Shown here in pieces: positions 51,165 through 61,455 of a stretch of 64,000 bases of DNA (positions are counted from its first letter, which is position 1; every line of letters begins with the position of its first letter). The DNA lies in NCBI GenBank assembly GCA_020186115.1, contig WSYJ01000125.1:1-64000 (forward strand). Reading direction: 5' to 3'. Source of the DNA: Histomonas meleagridis. Taxonomy: Eukaryota; Parabasalia; Tritrichomonadida; Dientamoebidae. The position numbers and the translations under genes were made by a program. The notes below the pieces were generated by a model. The model was not told the origin of the DNA. It did no database searches and worked only from the letters and a program-made list of their open reading frames with translations.

Positions 51165-52931
51165 ATGAGTGACGAAGAAATATCAATTAATGATCTTGTT
51201 ACAGTATTAGATGATACAAATGAATATGGTGATTTAAAGCGTATGGCCGAACAAACAGTCAAACCTCTCCAAGAAACTTCAGAGGCTGCATCTAAAAGAG
51301 CGGCATTATCTGCAAACTATGAAATTGCAAAAGAAAATGTTTCCGCTTGGGCGCCTGTTGTAAATGAAGTTCAAAGTAATAGAACAATCAGCTTTGAAAA
51401 TGATGACGACAAACTTCAATTTAATAGTTTTACTCCTATTAAAACAGAATTAGGATCCGAAATAGACGCAATCCTTGAAAAAGAAAAGCTTACACGTGAA
51501 TCACAACAAACTCTTGAAGATGAAGCAATGGCACATTTATCAGAAGAAGAAATGAGAATGAGAGTCGAACAATTGGCTAAACTCCGAAGCCTTCAATTTT
51601 ACAACGAACAGAAGGCCAAAAGGTGGAAGAAGATCAAATCAAAAACATTCAAAAGACTTCATAAAAAAGATATGGCCGACATATCTCTCGAAGAACTTGC
51701 TGAAGTTGATCCAGAAGCATTCCAAGCCAGGCTCAAAAAGATAGAAGCAGAAAGAGCTAAAGAGAGAGCCACTCTCCGACATAAAAACACATCTCAATGG
51801 GTAAGAAGAGTTCTTGCACGTGGTCTAAAATCCGCCAGCGAAGATGTAAGGAAGCAATATGAAGAACAGCTTCGTCTTGGTGAAGAACTTACAAAGAAAA
51901 TCCAAGGATTTGGTCAATCTGATGATGACGAAGAAGAAAAGCCACTTCCAGAAAACCCAGTTCAGACCGACAAAAAGCTTAGTAAGCTTTTCAACATGAA
52001 GTTTATGCGTGAAGCAGAAGAACGTAAACAAAAAGAATTTGAAGAATTAGAAAAAGCATTCAATGCAACAGGTGAAGCTGAGCAAGTTCCTTCAACTGGT
52101 ATTGTCAACATCAAGCCAATCCTCGAAAATAATGTTCAACAAGAAAAAGTTGATACACAAAAACAAGAATCATCTGATAAACCAAAAGCGCCTGAAACTC
52201 CTGAGCCTACCCCACAAGCGGATGACAAACAAGAAGCGCAGGAAACAACAGAGAAAGAGGAAACAAATCCATGGCTCCAGAAAAAACGGCCAAAGCGCCG
52301 GTTTGTAACCGCCACGTCATTCCATCAGCCCACCCCAGACGAGCTCAGAGCTGCGGAAGACCGTCTTAATCTTTCTAAGAAGGAAGAGCAAAGGGAAATC
52401 ATGGCGGATGCATTTGGCCTAACTGAGGAATTCCAAAAAGAGAAAGAAGCGCAAGCAGCAAAAGAAGCAGAGAAAGATCTTCCAGAAATGGACTCACTCT
52501 TCATCGAAGGATGGGGTTCATGGGTTGGACCAGATGGAGTAGAATCAGAAGGAGCGAAAAGAAGGCGACAAGCTCTTGAATCCAAACGAAATAAGATAAT
52601 TGAAGAAGCTTTACGAGAAAGAAAGGACGCAAAAATGCCACATGTAATGATCCACGAAGGCCAAGATATAGCAGTTTCCAAATATTCCGTTCCAGATGTC
52701 CCAAGATTCTATGCAAACGCAAAGCAACTCGAGGCACAGATGAAATACCCAATCGGCCCCGAATTCAACTCAGTAAGCGGGTACGAGACTCTCATACAGC
52801 CAAATATGAGGGCAAGCTTCGGACACGTTATCGATCCTATATTCTTCACGAAGATGCAGAAACTAAAGGAAAAGAGACAAAAGAGAAACGCCGCGAGAAA
52901 AGCACTCGAAGCTTCAAAGCTGTCCAAATAA
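51165..52931 (+). CDS. UTP14: UTP14-like small-subunit processome protein
   Basis: The 588-residue, strongly charged protein shows the order of UTP14. An N-terminal acidic part includes VSAWAPVVNEVQSNRTISF. A basic helix (KRWKKIKSKTFKRLHKKDM) is followed by ERATLRHKNTSQWVRRVLAR. A low-complexity middle leads to the diagnostic FIEGWGSWVGPDGVES (consensus GWGSWAGPG). The C-terminal block includes MPHVMIHEGQD, VPRFYANAKQLEAQMKYPIG, EFNSVSGYETLIQPNMRASFG and HVIDPI. UTP14 activates the Dhr1 helicase that frees U3 snoRNA from pre-18S rRNA in the nucleolus. The N-terminal acidic region is shorter than in yeast (about 900). It ends CCAAATAAAATATG (TAAA). Confidence 0.9.
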   Translation: MSDEEISINDLVTVLDDTNEYGDLKRMAEQTVKPLQETSEAASKRAALSANYEIAKENVSAWAPVVNEVQSNRTISFENDDDKLQFNSFTPIKTELGSEIDAILEKEKLTRESQQTLEDEAMAHLSEEEMRMRVEQLAKLRSLQFYNEQKAKRWKKIKSKTFKRLHKKDMADISLEELAEVDPEAFQARLKKIEAERAKERATLRHKNTSQWVRRVLARGLKSASEDVRKQYEEQLRLGEELTKKIQGFGQSDDDEEEKPLPENPVQTDKKLSKLFNMKFMREAEERKQKEFEELEKAFNATGEAEQVPSTGIVNIKPILENNVQQEKVDTQKQESSDKPKAPETPEPTPQADDKQEAQETTEKEETNPWLQKKRPKRRFVTATSFHQPTPDELRAAEDRLNLSKKEEQREIMADAFGLTEEFQKEKEAQAAKEAEKDLPEMDSLFIEGWGSWVGPDGVESEGAKRRRQALESKRNKIIEEALRERKDAKMPHVMIHEGQDIAVSKYSVPDVPRFYANAKQLEAQMKYPIGPEFNSVSGYETLIQPNMRASFGHVIDPIFFTKMQKLKEKRQKRNAARKALEASKLSK

Positions 52932-52959
52932 AATATGTTTTCATTATTACTTTTAATTG

Positions 52960-54000
52960 GGGTTTTGACTTATACATTTCTTCATTTATAAATGCGTTCT
53001 TGATCGAAATTGTTAGTAAAGTGATGATTCGATATTTTTGAAGTTTTCCAATTTCGTTTGGATTAAATCCTTCGTTTTAATGTTATGAATATCTATTAGG
53101 CTGTTATTATTGATGTTAAGCTACAATGATTTTTAAGTTGAGTAAAAATGTTGATATCTTACAAATCAACATTATGAATACTTTGTCCATGTGATGATCA
53201 TCCGTTAATAATATTTTCATTATTTTTCATTCCTACTTTTTGTAAAGATAAAAATATTTCATGAATATAATAGAAAATACAATTAATTCCGAATTCTTCT
53301 AAAATACTATTTTATTCTAACTTGTTTTAAAAATATAATTAATTAAGATATAATAATTTCGATGAAACTTAAATGTTGCTTCATAGGTGTATAAATCTTC
53401 AAAAATTGAGTAATTTTGTTACACAAATGAATGATTTCTTCATTTCTACTTGTATTTGCATAACTACCTGTGTTTTCTATATTAGATCCATTTAATAACA
53501 ATTATTTAAAACATTTAACTGTAGAAAAAAATGCTGCGTTAATTAATGCGATACGATTTTTATTAATAAATTTGCATTTTTAGTGATGTTTAAAGAATCA
53601 AAGACTTTGGTAATCAAAATTATTTTGTGTTGGTAATTCTTGAAGTTTTCCTATTTCATTGTTTAGATTTATTTTCACATGATCATTTGGATTGACTCTT
53701 TCCTTAAAAAATATCCTTCATTACGCCTATCATGTTTCTTGATTAAATATCATCTTTTTGAATTTCATAACATATTATTCACTTTCCAGTTTGAAACTAT
53801 CCAGGAATTTTTTTACCAATTTATTTTTAACATTTCTTTTTATTTTATTGCTTTTTAATGAAACACATTTTTAAAAATGATTTCTCCTAACTCAACTTTA
53901 TTGGCCATTATTTTTGTTTTATATATTCCTTCTTTTATAGGATATAATTACACCATATAAAAATAATAATTAATTAACAAATTTTTTATGATAAATTGCA
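52960..54000 (-). pseudogene. Decayed DUF3447/ankyrin gene
   Basis: The minus strand gives a broken DUF3447-type protein. In the 53550-53710 region it reads ERVNPNDHV then NLNNEIGKLQELPTQNNFDY. After a frame change it reads RIALINAAFFSTVKCFK, a stop, then LLLNGSNIEN and ASY/NTSRNEEIIHLCNK (about 53420-53540), the counterpart of CAFFGSVKCFKFLLINGS and GGNIEIIHLCEQN in the gene at 43590. More diverged remnants run to about 53,000. Several stops and frame changes show it is dead. Confidence 0.6.
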
Positions 54001-54398
54001 TTTACATAATTGCGATAAATTATTTTAACCAAACTTTAATTTAATCTTTGCATTATTGTAGAATGCCTATTTTCTAAATATAAAGCTTGAAAAACTTGAT
54101 GAAACTTACAAAAACTATGGTTTGTGTGATTCAGAATTTGTAAGTGGATTATTTATCGTTTTTGTGAATTCAATTCACACAAATTGATTAAAAACATATT
54201 TTTCCAGATATTAATAAACATTACAAATTAATAACACTCTAATTTTATCAAAATTTTTACATAGTAAAAATTTTACAATTTATATAAAGTTTAAAGAATT
54301 TTATTCAACGATATTCATATTTCAAAACAATGTCTCTAATTGGTCAAATATTTGAAAATTGAAATAAAACGATGACCAGTTCACTTCACTTTTATAAC
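54001..54398 (+). promoter_or_regulatory. OTC promoter with TCACTT initiators
   Basis: TCACTT occurs twice in tandem (54381-54386 and 54386-54391), ending 7 nt before the ATG at 54399. This matches the trichomonad TCA(+1)YTW initiator with the start of transcription a few nt before the ATG. It implies the ATG at 54372 is not in the mRNA. The upstream DNA is AT-rich with no gene. Confidence 0.55.
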
Positions 54399-55340
54399 AT
54401 GTCTGTGCCTTGCCGCCATGTCCTCAAAATCACATCTTTAACAGCTGAAGAAGTTGAAAAGATCCTTAAACTCGCCATCGAAATGAAGGCCCATCCAGAA
54501 AATTATTCCCATGCACTTGAACAAAAGACTTTATTAATGCTCTTCGAAAAACCATCCCTTCGTACCCGTGTTTCTTTCGAAACAGGTATGACAAAGATGG
54601 GTGGTCATGCTATCATGTATAGCGTTGCTGATTCACCACTTGGCAAGAAAGAAACAATTGCTGATACAGCACACGTTCTTGAACGTATGGTCGATGTTGT
54701 CATGGCTCGTTTGAACAAACGTGCTGATGTTCGTGAATTAGCTGCTAATTCAAAGATTCCAGTTATCAATGGTCTTGATGACTTTGCTCACCCAACACAA
54801 ATGGTTGCTGACTTCCAAACAATCCTTGAAAAGCGTGGATCATTGAAGGGAACAGTTCTTGCCTATTTCGGTGATGTTGCAAACAATGTTACATATGATC
54901 TTATGAGAACATGCGCTTTATTAGGCCTTGAATGCCATGTTTGTGGACCAGAAGGTGAAGAATATGCTATTGAACAAGAAGTCATTGACGAATGCAACCA
55001 ACTTAATGCAAAGACTGGTGGTAAACTTCTTTGCACACACAACATTGATGAAGCTATCAAGGGCGCTAATGTTGTTTACACTGATACAATTCTTTCATAC
55101 CACATTCCAAAAGAACAATTAGAAACACGTCGTAAGGTCTTCAAACCATATCAAGTTAACGCTGAATTAATGGCAAAGGCTGAAAAGGATTGCTTATTCC
55201 TTCACTGCCTTCCAGCTGTTCGTGGTGATGAAGTCACCGCAGAAGTTATTGATGGTCCACAAAGCGTCATCTTCGATGAAGCAGAAAACAGGATGTGGGC
55301 TGAAATGGCTCTCTTGTACTACCTCATCAAAGGATTCTAA
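54399..55340 (+). CDS. Ornithine carbamoyltransferase (arginine dihydrolase pathway)
   Basis: The 313-residue protein has the carbamoyl-phosphate site SLRTR (53-57), the HPTQ motif (131-134) and HCLPAVRG (HCLP 269-272). All are hallmarks of ornithine carbamoyltransferase: ornithine + carbamoyl phosphate = citrulline + phosphate. In trichomonads it runs backwards after arginine deiminase, and carbamate kinase then makes ATP. The initiator places the start at 54399 (MSVPCRHVLKITSLT), matching the family start (MxxxRHFLxLTDLT), rather than 54372. The SMG loop that contacts ornithine reads TDTILSYHIPKEQ here, so the usual SMG is SYH. Codon usage is clearly more biased (GTT/CCA/ACA-rich) than in neighbours, as expected of a highly expressed gene. 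It ends TAAA. Confidence 0.95.
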   Translation: MSVPCRHVLKITSLTAEEVEKILKLAIEMKAHPENYSHALEQKTLLMLFEKPSLRTRVSFETGMTKMGGHAIMYSVADSPLGKKETIADTAHVLERMVDVVMARLNKRADVRELAANSKIPVINGLDDFAHPTQMVADFQTILEKRGSLKGTVLAYFGDVANNVTYDLMRTCALLGLECHVCGPEGEEYAIEQEVIDECNQLNAKTGGKLLCTHNIDEAIKGANVVYTDTILSYHIPKEQLETRRKVFKPYQVNAELMAKAEKDCLFLHCLPAVRGDEVTAEVIDGPQSVIFDEAENRMWAEMALLYYLIKGF

Positions 55341-55515
55341 AAGTTCAACAATTTGATTATGTTTTATTTGAACAAAGTAAGTGAATTTTTCTGAAATATT
55401 TGTGTTGCAACACGTTCAAACACTTTTTTTGGGAAATTTGATCGTTTGTATTGAAAATTCTATGCGCTTAAATATCAGCTTCATTCAAAAAGTTGGTGAT
55501 TGATGTTGTTTTTTG

Positions 55516-56809
55516 TATTTCTTCCATCAGGACTTGTATCTATCTGACCGAATGCATTTGCAGGTTGTACAGGTTTAAATGGAATTTTAGATTTTACTAA
55601 TAGTACCAAACTGACCATAATTTCATCATATGTATTTCTTGGTTGTAGTTCATTAAGTGGTTCATTTGTTTTGCCTAATTCTCTTATCGAAATTGGCGCA
55701 TATGCATTTTCTAATTGTGGATTTGCTGGACCTTTAGTTATTCCTGATAAAGTAATAACTATAAATGAACATGCGTTTGCTTTATGTCCTTCACTGGTTC
55801 TTTAGTGGTCGGCTCAAGTGTTGAATACATTGGCGCTTATGCATTCTCTGAATGTACTGGCTTTAATGGACAACTTGAAATCCAATCCAAAAATCTTAAA
55901 GAAATTGGGAACAATGCATTTTTCTCATGTTCTTCTTTAAAAGGTATTCTTAGTCTTCCTGATACTGTTACATACATAGGTTCATTTGCATTCTTTAGTT
56001 GCAATGGATTTAAAAACAAATTAATATTACCAAACTTATATTGGTGATTCTTCTTTCGCTTATTGCACTGGTTTCACACAAGATCTTGAACTCCCAAAGA
56101 ACATTTCATATATTGGAAGAAATGCGTTTTTGCTATGCGGAGGTTTCGATGAAATTCGATTTGATACGGAAACTTCTAAAAACGAAATAATCTAAATCGG
56201 TGACAAAGCATTCGATAGTCTTAAAATCAAATTTTTATCGAATGTACATAAAACATGTCGAGGTAACGTAACGTTAAATCGATTGTATGATTCGACTAAT
56301 TTTAATGCTATTCAGCAATGATATTCCTGAAAGTTGTACATTGAATACAGCTGTATATCGAAGTCACAATATCAATTGCAACAATAATCGTCTGCTCTGG
56401 AGCATTAGGTATTGCTCGAGCATTTATTAAGGATTGGTTCGATAATATTTATACCGTTTCAAAGAGGATTTCATTGATATTTAGAACACTTATCGAAGGT
56501 GCAAAGAAAGAATTCGAAAAGGAAAAGAATATAGATGACGTGAAACAAAAGACAATCGATGAAATTAAGAAATACACAAAAATAGAAACTGAAAATCCAA
56601 ATTTTAACTTCGATGAAAAAAGCCTTGTGAAAATGCTTCAAGAGGCGTTCGATGCTGTTTGGCTATCAGCGCCGTATAACCTGAGAACAAATGTGGTGCA
56701 AAATTGTTTCGGTGGAATCGAATTCGATGAAATTATACTGCACCATAAAGCAGAAAAAACGATTAAAAGAAAAGAAAAGTGCGCAAAATTGAAAAGAATA
56801 TTTTCTTAA
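55516..56809 (+). pseudogene. Decayed BspA-like leucine-rich-repeat surface protein
   Basis: TpLRR/BspA repeats occur in several frames, for example NSLIEIGAYAFSNCGFAGPL, then EYIGAYAFSECTGFNGQLEI, NLKEIGNNAFFSCSSLKGIL and VTYIGSFAFFSCNGFKNKL. Each has the LxxIGxxAFxxC core. Downstream, one frame gives a transmembrane helix (SIATIIVCSGALGIARAFI, near 56370-56430) and a charged cytoplasmic tail open to 56809. Such proteins form a huge trichomonad family of candidate surface adhesins. Stops (for example TAG after ALCPSLVL at about 55804 and TAA in NEII-stop-IGDKAFD) and frame changes break it. Confidence 0.7.
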
Positions 56810-57279
56810 GAAGAAATGATCAAAAAGAACAACGAACTGAAGAAAGCGAAATTAAAATGTCTCTTATATAATAATAAATATTAGAAATATAAATGAGGTT
56901 TAATTAATTTTATATGGAGAGAGTAAATATTAAATATCATAAATTTGGTATAATTTAATTATGAAAATAAGGCATAACTTTTACTGTATTATAAACAAAT
57001 TAATTTAATTCTTTATTAAAAAAAATAGATCAATCTGGTGAAAGATTTAGGTAATTCATGGGGTTATTTAAAGAAACAAGTGTTTAAAAAAACTGTTTAA
57101 AAGTACGAGAACAAAAGTTTGCTTATAAAAATTTGCATTCCTTCATCGATATTATCAAAACATTTTTCTTATCCATTCCTTTTATTTCATCACTGAATTA
57201 AACTTTCAAAATCTGATACAATCTGCAAATAATAACAAAACGAACCTTATTGAACTAAGAAAAATCGAAGAGAAATGGC
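56810..57279. other. AT-rich intergenic region
   Basis: No gene, repeat or clear signal is seen between the BspA-like remnant and the decayed YibB-like copy. Confidence 0.4.
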
Positions 57280-57850
57280 AAAGGAAAAAAGAAATTGCTT
57301 ATGTTTCTGTTTTTTATTATTAACAATCAGAAAGATTCAAAGACATCGAGCACAATATTATGTAGAACGATTTGCGAAGCTTCTTCCGCTTAAATCCGAA
57401 GATTCCGATTTTTACTGCACAATAATTCAATCGGATTAGAGTTGCATTAATTAAAAATTTATGTACGAAATCTGTATATAAATCTTATTTATTAATCACC
57501 AATTGACATACGTAACTTACAAAAATACAAAAATACGTAAAAACAACTAAAAAATACTTTCGAAAGTAGAACGATTTCGAGGCAATATCGTTCTGCAAGA
57601 TATGACATGAAAATTTTGGTCATCCACTCACAATTCTTCTTTTCCTGCTTCTGTTAACATATTACTTTGTGATTTTTTTTGGTGGTAAGTTAGAAGTAAT
57701 TAAGAAGGTAAAAGAAATTTATTTCGCTTCACTACTTATATCTTTCGTAAGGTAAAACATTATGGGAAGAAAACATATTTAACGTGTTGTTTATGCATTA
57801 CCCAAATGACTTTATGGGATTACACGTAGAAGGAAGCTGTTATTTGATAA
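57280..57850 (+). pseudogene. Decayed copy of the HtrL/YibB-like glycosyltransferase
   Basis: Two segments match the intact gene just downstream. Near 57280-57420 the frames read KKEIAYVSVFYY, RHRAQYYVERFAKLLPL and SEDSDFYC (compare KKNIAYVSSFYYFP, RHSIEYYIERFIKLLKV, SEEADFYLY). Near 57755-57850 one frame reads LWEENIFNVLFMHYPNDFMG (compare REENVFNALFMYYPDYFMGL). The middle (including the DVG and GGFFGG motifs) is missing. It is an older tandem duplicate that has lost function. Confidence 0.7.
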
Positions 57851-58158
57851 AGGTTAAATCTATAGATGTAACTTAAAAATTCGATCAGTGATATAGATGA
57901 CCCATTTACATTAAAAAGAAATGATTCAATTCATTGATTATAAATAATTTTGCATGTAGAGATAGTAAACAAAAATTTTTTTACATCTTATTGAATTGGA
58001 AAAAAAATTTTTTCAGAAAATATCTTTTTTTGAACGTTTAAGTCATTTTCAGTGTGGTCACAAATTTTTTGAATAATATACTTAACTTAACAGAAACAAC
58101 ACACAAAGCAACGTATCCACAAACGAAATTGAAACATCCTAAAAGGCTTCACCAGGAA

Positions 58159-59205
58159 ATGATCAAATTTTCTAACCCATCCCTTCTTTTTTTGATTATG
58201 TTTTATTTTATGTATCAATTTTTTTCAATTGATTTTAGCAGGGATAATATTTTGTCATTCTTGTACACCAATAAAAACAGTTTTTTTAATATAAGCAAAA
58301 TTGGAGAGAACAAAGGTAAAAAGAAAAACATTGCTTATGTTTCATCTTTTTATTATTTTCCTGAATCAAAACTTCAAAGGCATTCAATAGAATATTATAT
58401 TGAACGCTTCATCAAACTTCTAAAAGTGATATCAGAAGAAGCTGATTTTTATCTTTATACTAATGAATTAGGATTAGAAATACTTCAACTAAACACAAGC
58501 ATACGATCTCTTTACATTAACCTTACGTATAAATCACCTTATGACATTTGCAATATACAAAAATACAAAAAGCAATATGTTGAAATTGCACAAAAATACA
58601 ATTCAAAAAAAATTATTATAAGTGAAAACCTTGGCGCCATCTGGAATTCCAAAATATGTTTACTTGAAGACGTAAGTAATTTTCCGTCTGATTATAAATA
58701 CATATTTTGGATTGATGTCGGGATAAATAAAAAGACGAATTTCACAGGCCTTCAAATACCATATCAAAAGCGCGTTGAGAAAATATTCAAAACACATCCA
58801 CAATTTTTAATTGAGCTTAATGAGGTACAATATCTTTCCGGCAAAGATTATGAGCCACTAAAAGAACTTGATCCGAATTTTGCTAACGTTGTAATTGGCG
58901 GATTTTTTGGTGGTCGAAGAGAATCAATTAAAATAACAAAAGAAATGTTCTTTAAAGTTCACGACTTATACCTTTCACAAGGTAAAAACGTTGTCAGAGA
59001 AGAAAATGTTTTTAATGCTTTGTTTATGTATTATCCAGATTACTTTATGGGATTGTACATAAACTCTAAATGCTATAAGTGGGACGGAGGAATTTCGTTC
59101 GTTTCGAATATAAACAGATGCAAATTAAATAATCAATTAATTTTCTCTAGAGTTGAAAACAATAAATTCGTATTAAAGAAAGAGAATTTGGGAAGATGGC
59201 TATAA
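58159..59205 (+). CDS. HtrL/YibB-like glycosyltransferase, type II membrane protein
   Basis: The 348-residue protein starts with a signal-anchor helix (residues about 8-22, NPSLLFLIMFYFMYQFF), a stalk, then a GT-A-like domain. AYVSSFYYFPE leads the fold. YIFWIDVGIN (IDVG about 185-188) resembles the metal-binding DxD-type site and GGFFGGRRE (about 247-255) a conserved glycine motif of the HtrL/YibB family. REENVFNALFMYYPDYFMG is a further family signature. It probably acts in the Golgi or secretory pathway on surface glycoconjugates, as in bacterial LPS/capsule loci. The frame is open from a GTG (58054) but I chose the first ATG (58159), which puts the hydrophobic helix at the N-terminus. Donor and acceptor are unknown. 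Confidence 0.65.
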   Translation: MIKFSNPSLLFLIMFYFMYQFFSIDFSRDNILSFLYTNKNSFFNISKIGENKGKKKNIAYVSSFYYFPESKLQRHSIEYYIERFIKLLKVISEEADFYLYTNELGLEILQLNTSIRSLYINLTYKSPYDICNIQKYKKQYVEIAQKYNSKKIIISENLGAIWNSKICLLEDVSNFPSDYKYIFWIDVGINKKTNFTGLQIPYQKRVEKIFKTHPQFLIELNEVQYLSGKDYEPLKELDPNFANVVIGGFFGGRRESIKITKEMFFKVHDLYLSQGKNVVREENVFNALFMYYPDYFMGLYINSKCYKWDGGISFVSNINRCKLNNQLIFSRVENNKFVLKKENLGRWL

Positions 59206-59993
59206 ATAAAGATAGAGAGAGGTAGTAAACATGGCGTTACTTTTTGGTGCTTTTTGTAATTTTAAAATATTTCCATTTCCTAATTACTGTGTATTAATTT
59301 GTGAGAATGTTTTTTACAAAAATCATGATATAAATTGGAAAATTTGAAGTTTTAGATTAAGATATTCACAGTCAAATTTGTATGGTATTTTAATAATATT
59401 TAAAAAAAAATTAATTGTTTTATATATTAATAACATTGTTTTTATACTAAATTGAAGCCATTGTGTGAAAATGTCAATATAAAGGAAAATTATATACCTA
59501 ATAATTTTTTTTAGGATAGGATCTAAGGATTCCATTAAATGGTTTAATTTGTTTTTAGCAATTCCTATATTTTTTTAACTTCTAGGTACGAGGAAAATCC
59601 TTTCTCACTTTTGAGTACTCTATAGAGTTAATGTCATCTTATTTTTTTATTCAAATTATAAATATATGTTTAGCAAAAGATAAAAATGGCGTTTGGACAA
59701 AAAATCATAAGCATTGTTTACATGAAGATAATTTTGCTGAATTCGACTCTAACATCTGCGTTGAGCTTGCAACAGAAAGATCAATGCATCCATCAAGATC
59801 CTAAAAAAATTTATTGCCTTTATTACCTCTTGATGGCTATTATTACGTAATTTGCTTACGTTTACATTTAATTTGCCTTTTTGCTTAATTTATGATGTAA
59901 ATTTTCGACATCCATAACTTGAAAATTAGTTTATTAAAAAAGAACCAAATTAATTTATATATGAAAATACTTTTAAAAGATATTTTGAAATGT
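59206..59993. other. Intergenic stretch between glycosyltransferase and armadillo-like genes
   Basis: About 790 bp with no firm gene. A plus-strand coding-like segment near 59680-59800 (KDKNGVWTKNHKHCLHEDN, then ELATERSMHPSRS) has no start codon or family match and may be an old remnant. Confidence 0.35.
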
Positions 59994-61385
59994 TTATTTA
60001 CAAATTCCGAATACAAAAGGATATTCATTTTCTATAATTCCAACCAAATTTATAATGTTTTTATTATCATTTATTTCGCAAATTCCATCAATAATGTCTT
60101 CGCTTATGTAATTGCTTATTGTATTGACAAAATCTTCAACGATTGATAACTCTTGAACCATTTTTCCAATATTAATTAAACCTTCTAAAGCAACTTCAAC
60201 AAAATTAATATTTTCAAAACTTAATGACTCATAAACGATTTGTAAAAAACAAGAGTTTAATATCATTTGTAATTCATTTTGTGTAGAAAATTTTAAAATT
60301 GTCGCAATGAAAATTGCTATTTCCTTTTTTAATTCATAAGAAACATCGAAATAAATATTAAAAAATTCAAGACAATTAGATTCAAATATGTCAACAATAT
60401 ATTTTGTATCATTTTCAACATATAATGAATAAGTCCAAAATGAACTTCGAAATACTTTTTGAGTTTTATACTCAGTACACACATTACATAACAACACAAT
60501 ATTAAATTCGGATATTTTATAGCCATATTTTAAATACAAATAGCCTATCGTTGCGACTGATGCACTTATTAAACGATGATCATCACTTTGATAAAACTCA
60601 ATTAATTTATGTGGAAATGAAAGTTCTTCAAATTGTTGTAAATTAATTTCATTGTTTTGAATCAAATGGGAAAGAATCCAACAAACTTTCGCAAGAAAAG
60701 AACTTTCATGTCGAAATTTATTTGAAAGATTTGAAAAAAGATTGAGTAATTCTTGGACTGCTTCTGGTGGATGATGTTTTTTGGAAATCTCATCAAGACA
60801 ATCAAGCCAAAACTTGCATGGACCACTTGTATCAATTCTATTACCCAATGATATTATAAATTGTGGTGCAAAAAAGTTTAAAATATTTTCATCTTCGAGA
60901 TGAATTAATGTATACAAAAGCTGAATATATGATCCAAGTGATACTTGCGTAGTGAGAAATGGATAGCAATTCATTAAGATAGGAAGAAAATCATGTTGAA
61001 GAAGAATATCGACTGTATTTAAATTAGAAATTATGATGCGATTAAATATAATGAGAAGTTGATTTGTAATTGTTATACTTTCAGGATTCGGAAACTGAGT
61101 TTTAAATAGTTCAAGAAGAAAAAAAATGATTTCTGAGGGAACTGAAAGTGAATCTTCATTTAATGGCTGTATTAAATCTGGTAATTCGAGAAGTGCGTTT
61201 CTAATCTCAATTCGATCAAATTCTTCATTTGTATAATGAACTAATTTCAAAAAAGCATTAATTAAATCTTTGTATCTTTCTGAATATTTCAAATTTCTTT
61301 TAAGTTCTTTTTCATAATATTCTGTGTTGAGCTTGGAAAATTTGCTTAAACTATTATTTGTGCTTATTTTGTATCCAGGCTCCAT
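59994..61385 (-). CDS. Armadillo-like helical repeat protein
   Basis: The 463-residue protein, MEPGYKISTNNSL at the start, has repeating helix pairs of ARM type, for example LLIIFNRIIISNLNTVDILL, SYIQLLYTLIHLEDENILNF and KVCWILSHLIQNNEINLQQF. Short ARM phrases (CWILSHLI, VALEGLINIGKM) resemble importin-alpha repeats, but the N-terminal importin-beta-binding region is not convincing. It may be a divergent importin-alpha relative or another ARM scaffold. The frame is intact and the stop is in a TAAA context (AAATAAAC). It is divergently arranged with the ankyrin gene at 61456, with only 70 bp between the starts. Confidence 0.55.
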   Translation of the reverse strand: MEPGYKISTNNSLSKFSKLNTEYYEKELKRNLKYSERYKDLINAFLKLVHYTNEEFDRIEIRNALLELPDLIQPLNEDSLSVPSEIIFFLLELFKTQFPNPESITITNQLLIIFNRIIISNLNTVDILLQHDFLPILMNCYPFLTTQVSLGSYIQLLYTLIHLEDENILNFFAPQFIISLGNRIDTSGPCKFWLDCLDEISKKHHPPEAVQELLNLFSNLSNKFRHESSFLAKVCWILSHLIQNNEINLQQFEELSFPHKLIEFYQSDDHRLISASVATIGYLYLKYGYKISEFNIVLLCNVCTEYKTQKVFRSSFWTYSLYVENDTKYIVDIFESNCLEFFNIYFDVSYELKKEIAIFIATILKFSTQNELQMILNSCFLQIVYESLSFENINFVEVALEGLINIGKMVQELSIVEDFVNTISNYISEDIIDGICEINDNKNIINLVGIIENEYPFVFGICK

Positions 61386-61455
61386 AGGTTATTAGCAAAT
61401 CCCAGGAGCCGAGAAATGTTATGTGAAATTTTTTTAATACGAAAAGCGAGAAAAT

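Noticed and set aside
52325-52927. Minus-strand open frames with hydrophobic Ser/Leu-rich translation
   Set aside because: They are shadows of the charged UTP14 C-terminal region.
54372-54398. Upstream ATG of ornithine carbamoyltransferase
   Set aside because: It lies before the TCACTT initiators, and the extra 9 residues do not match the family start.
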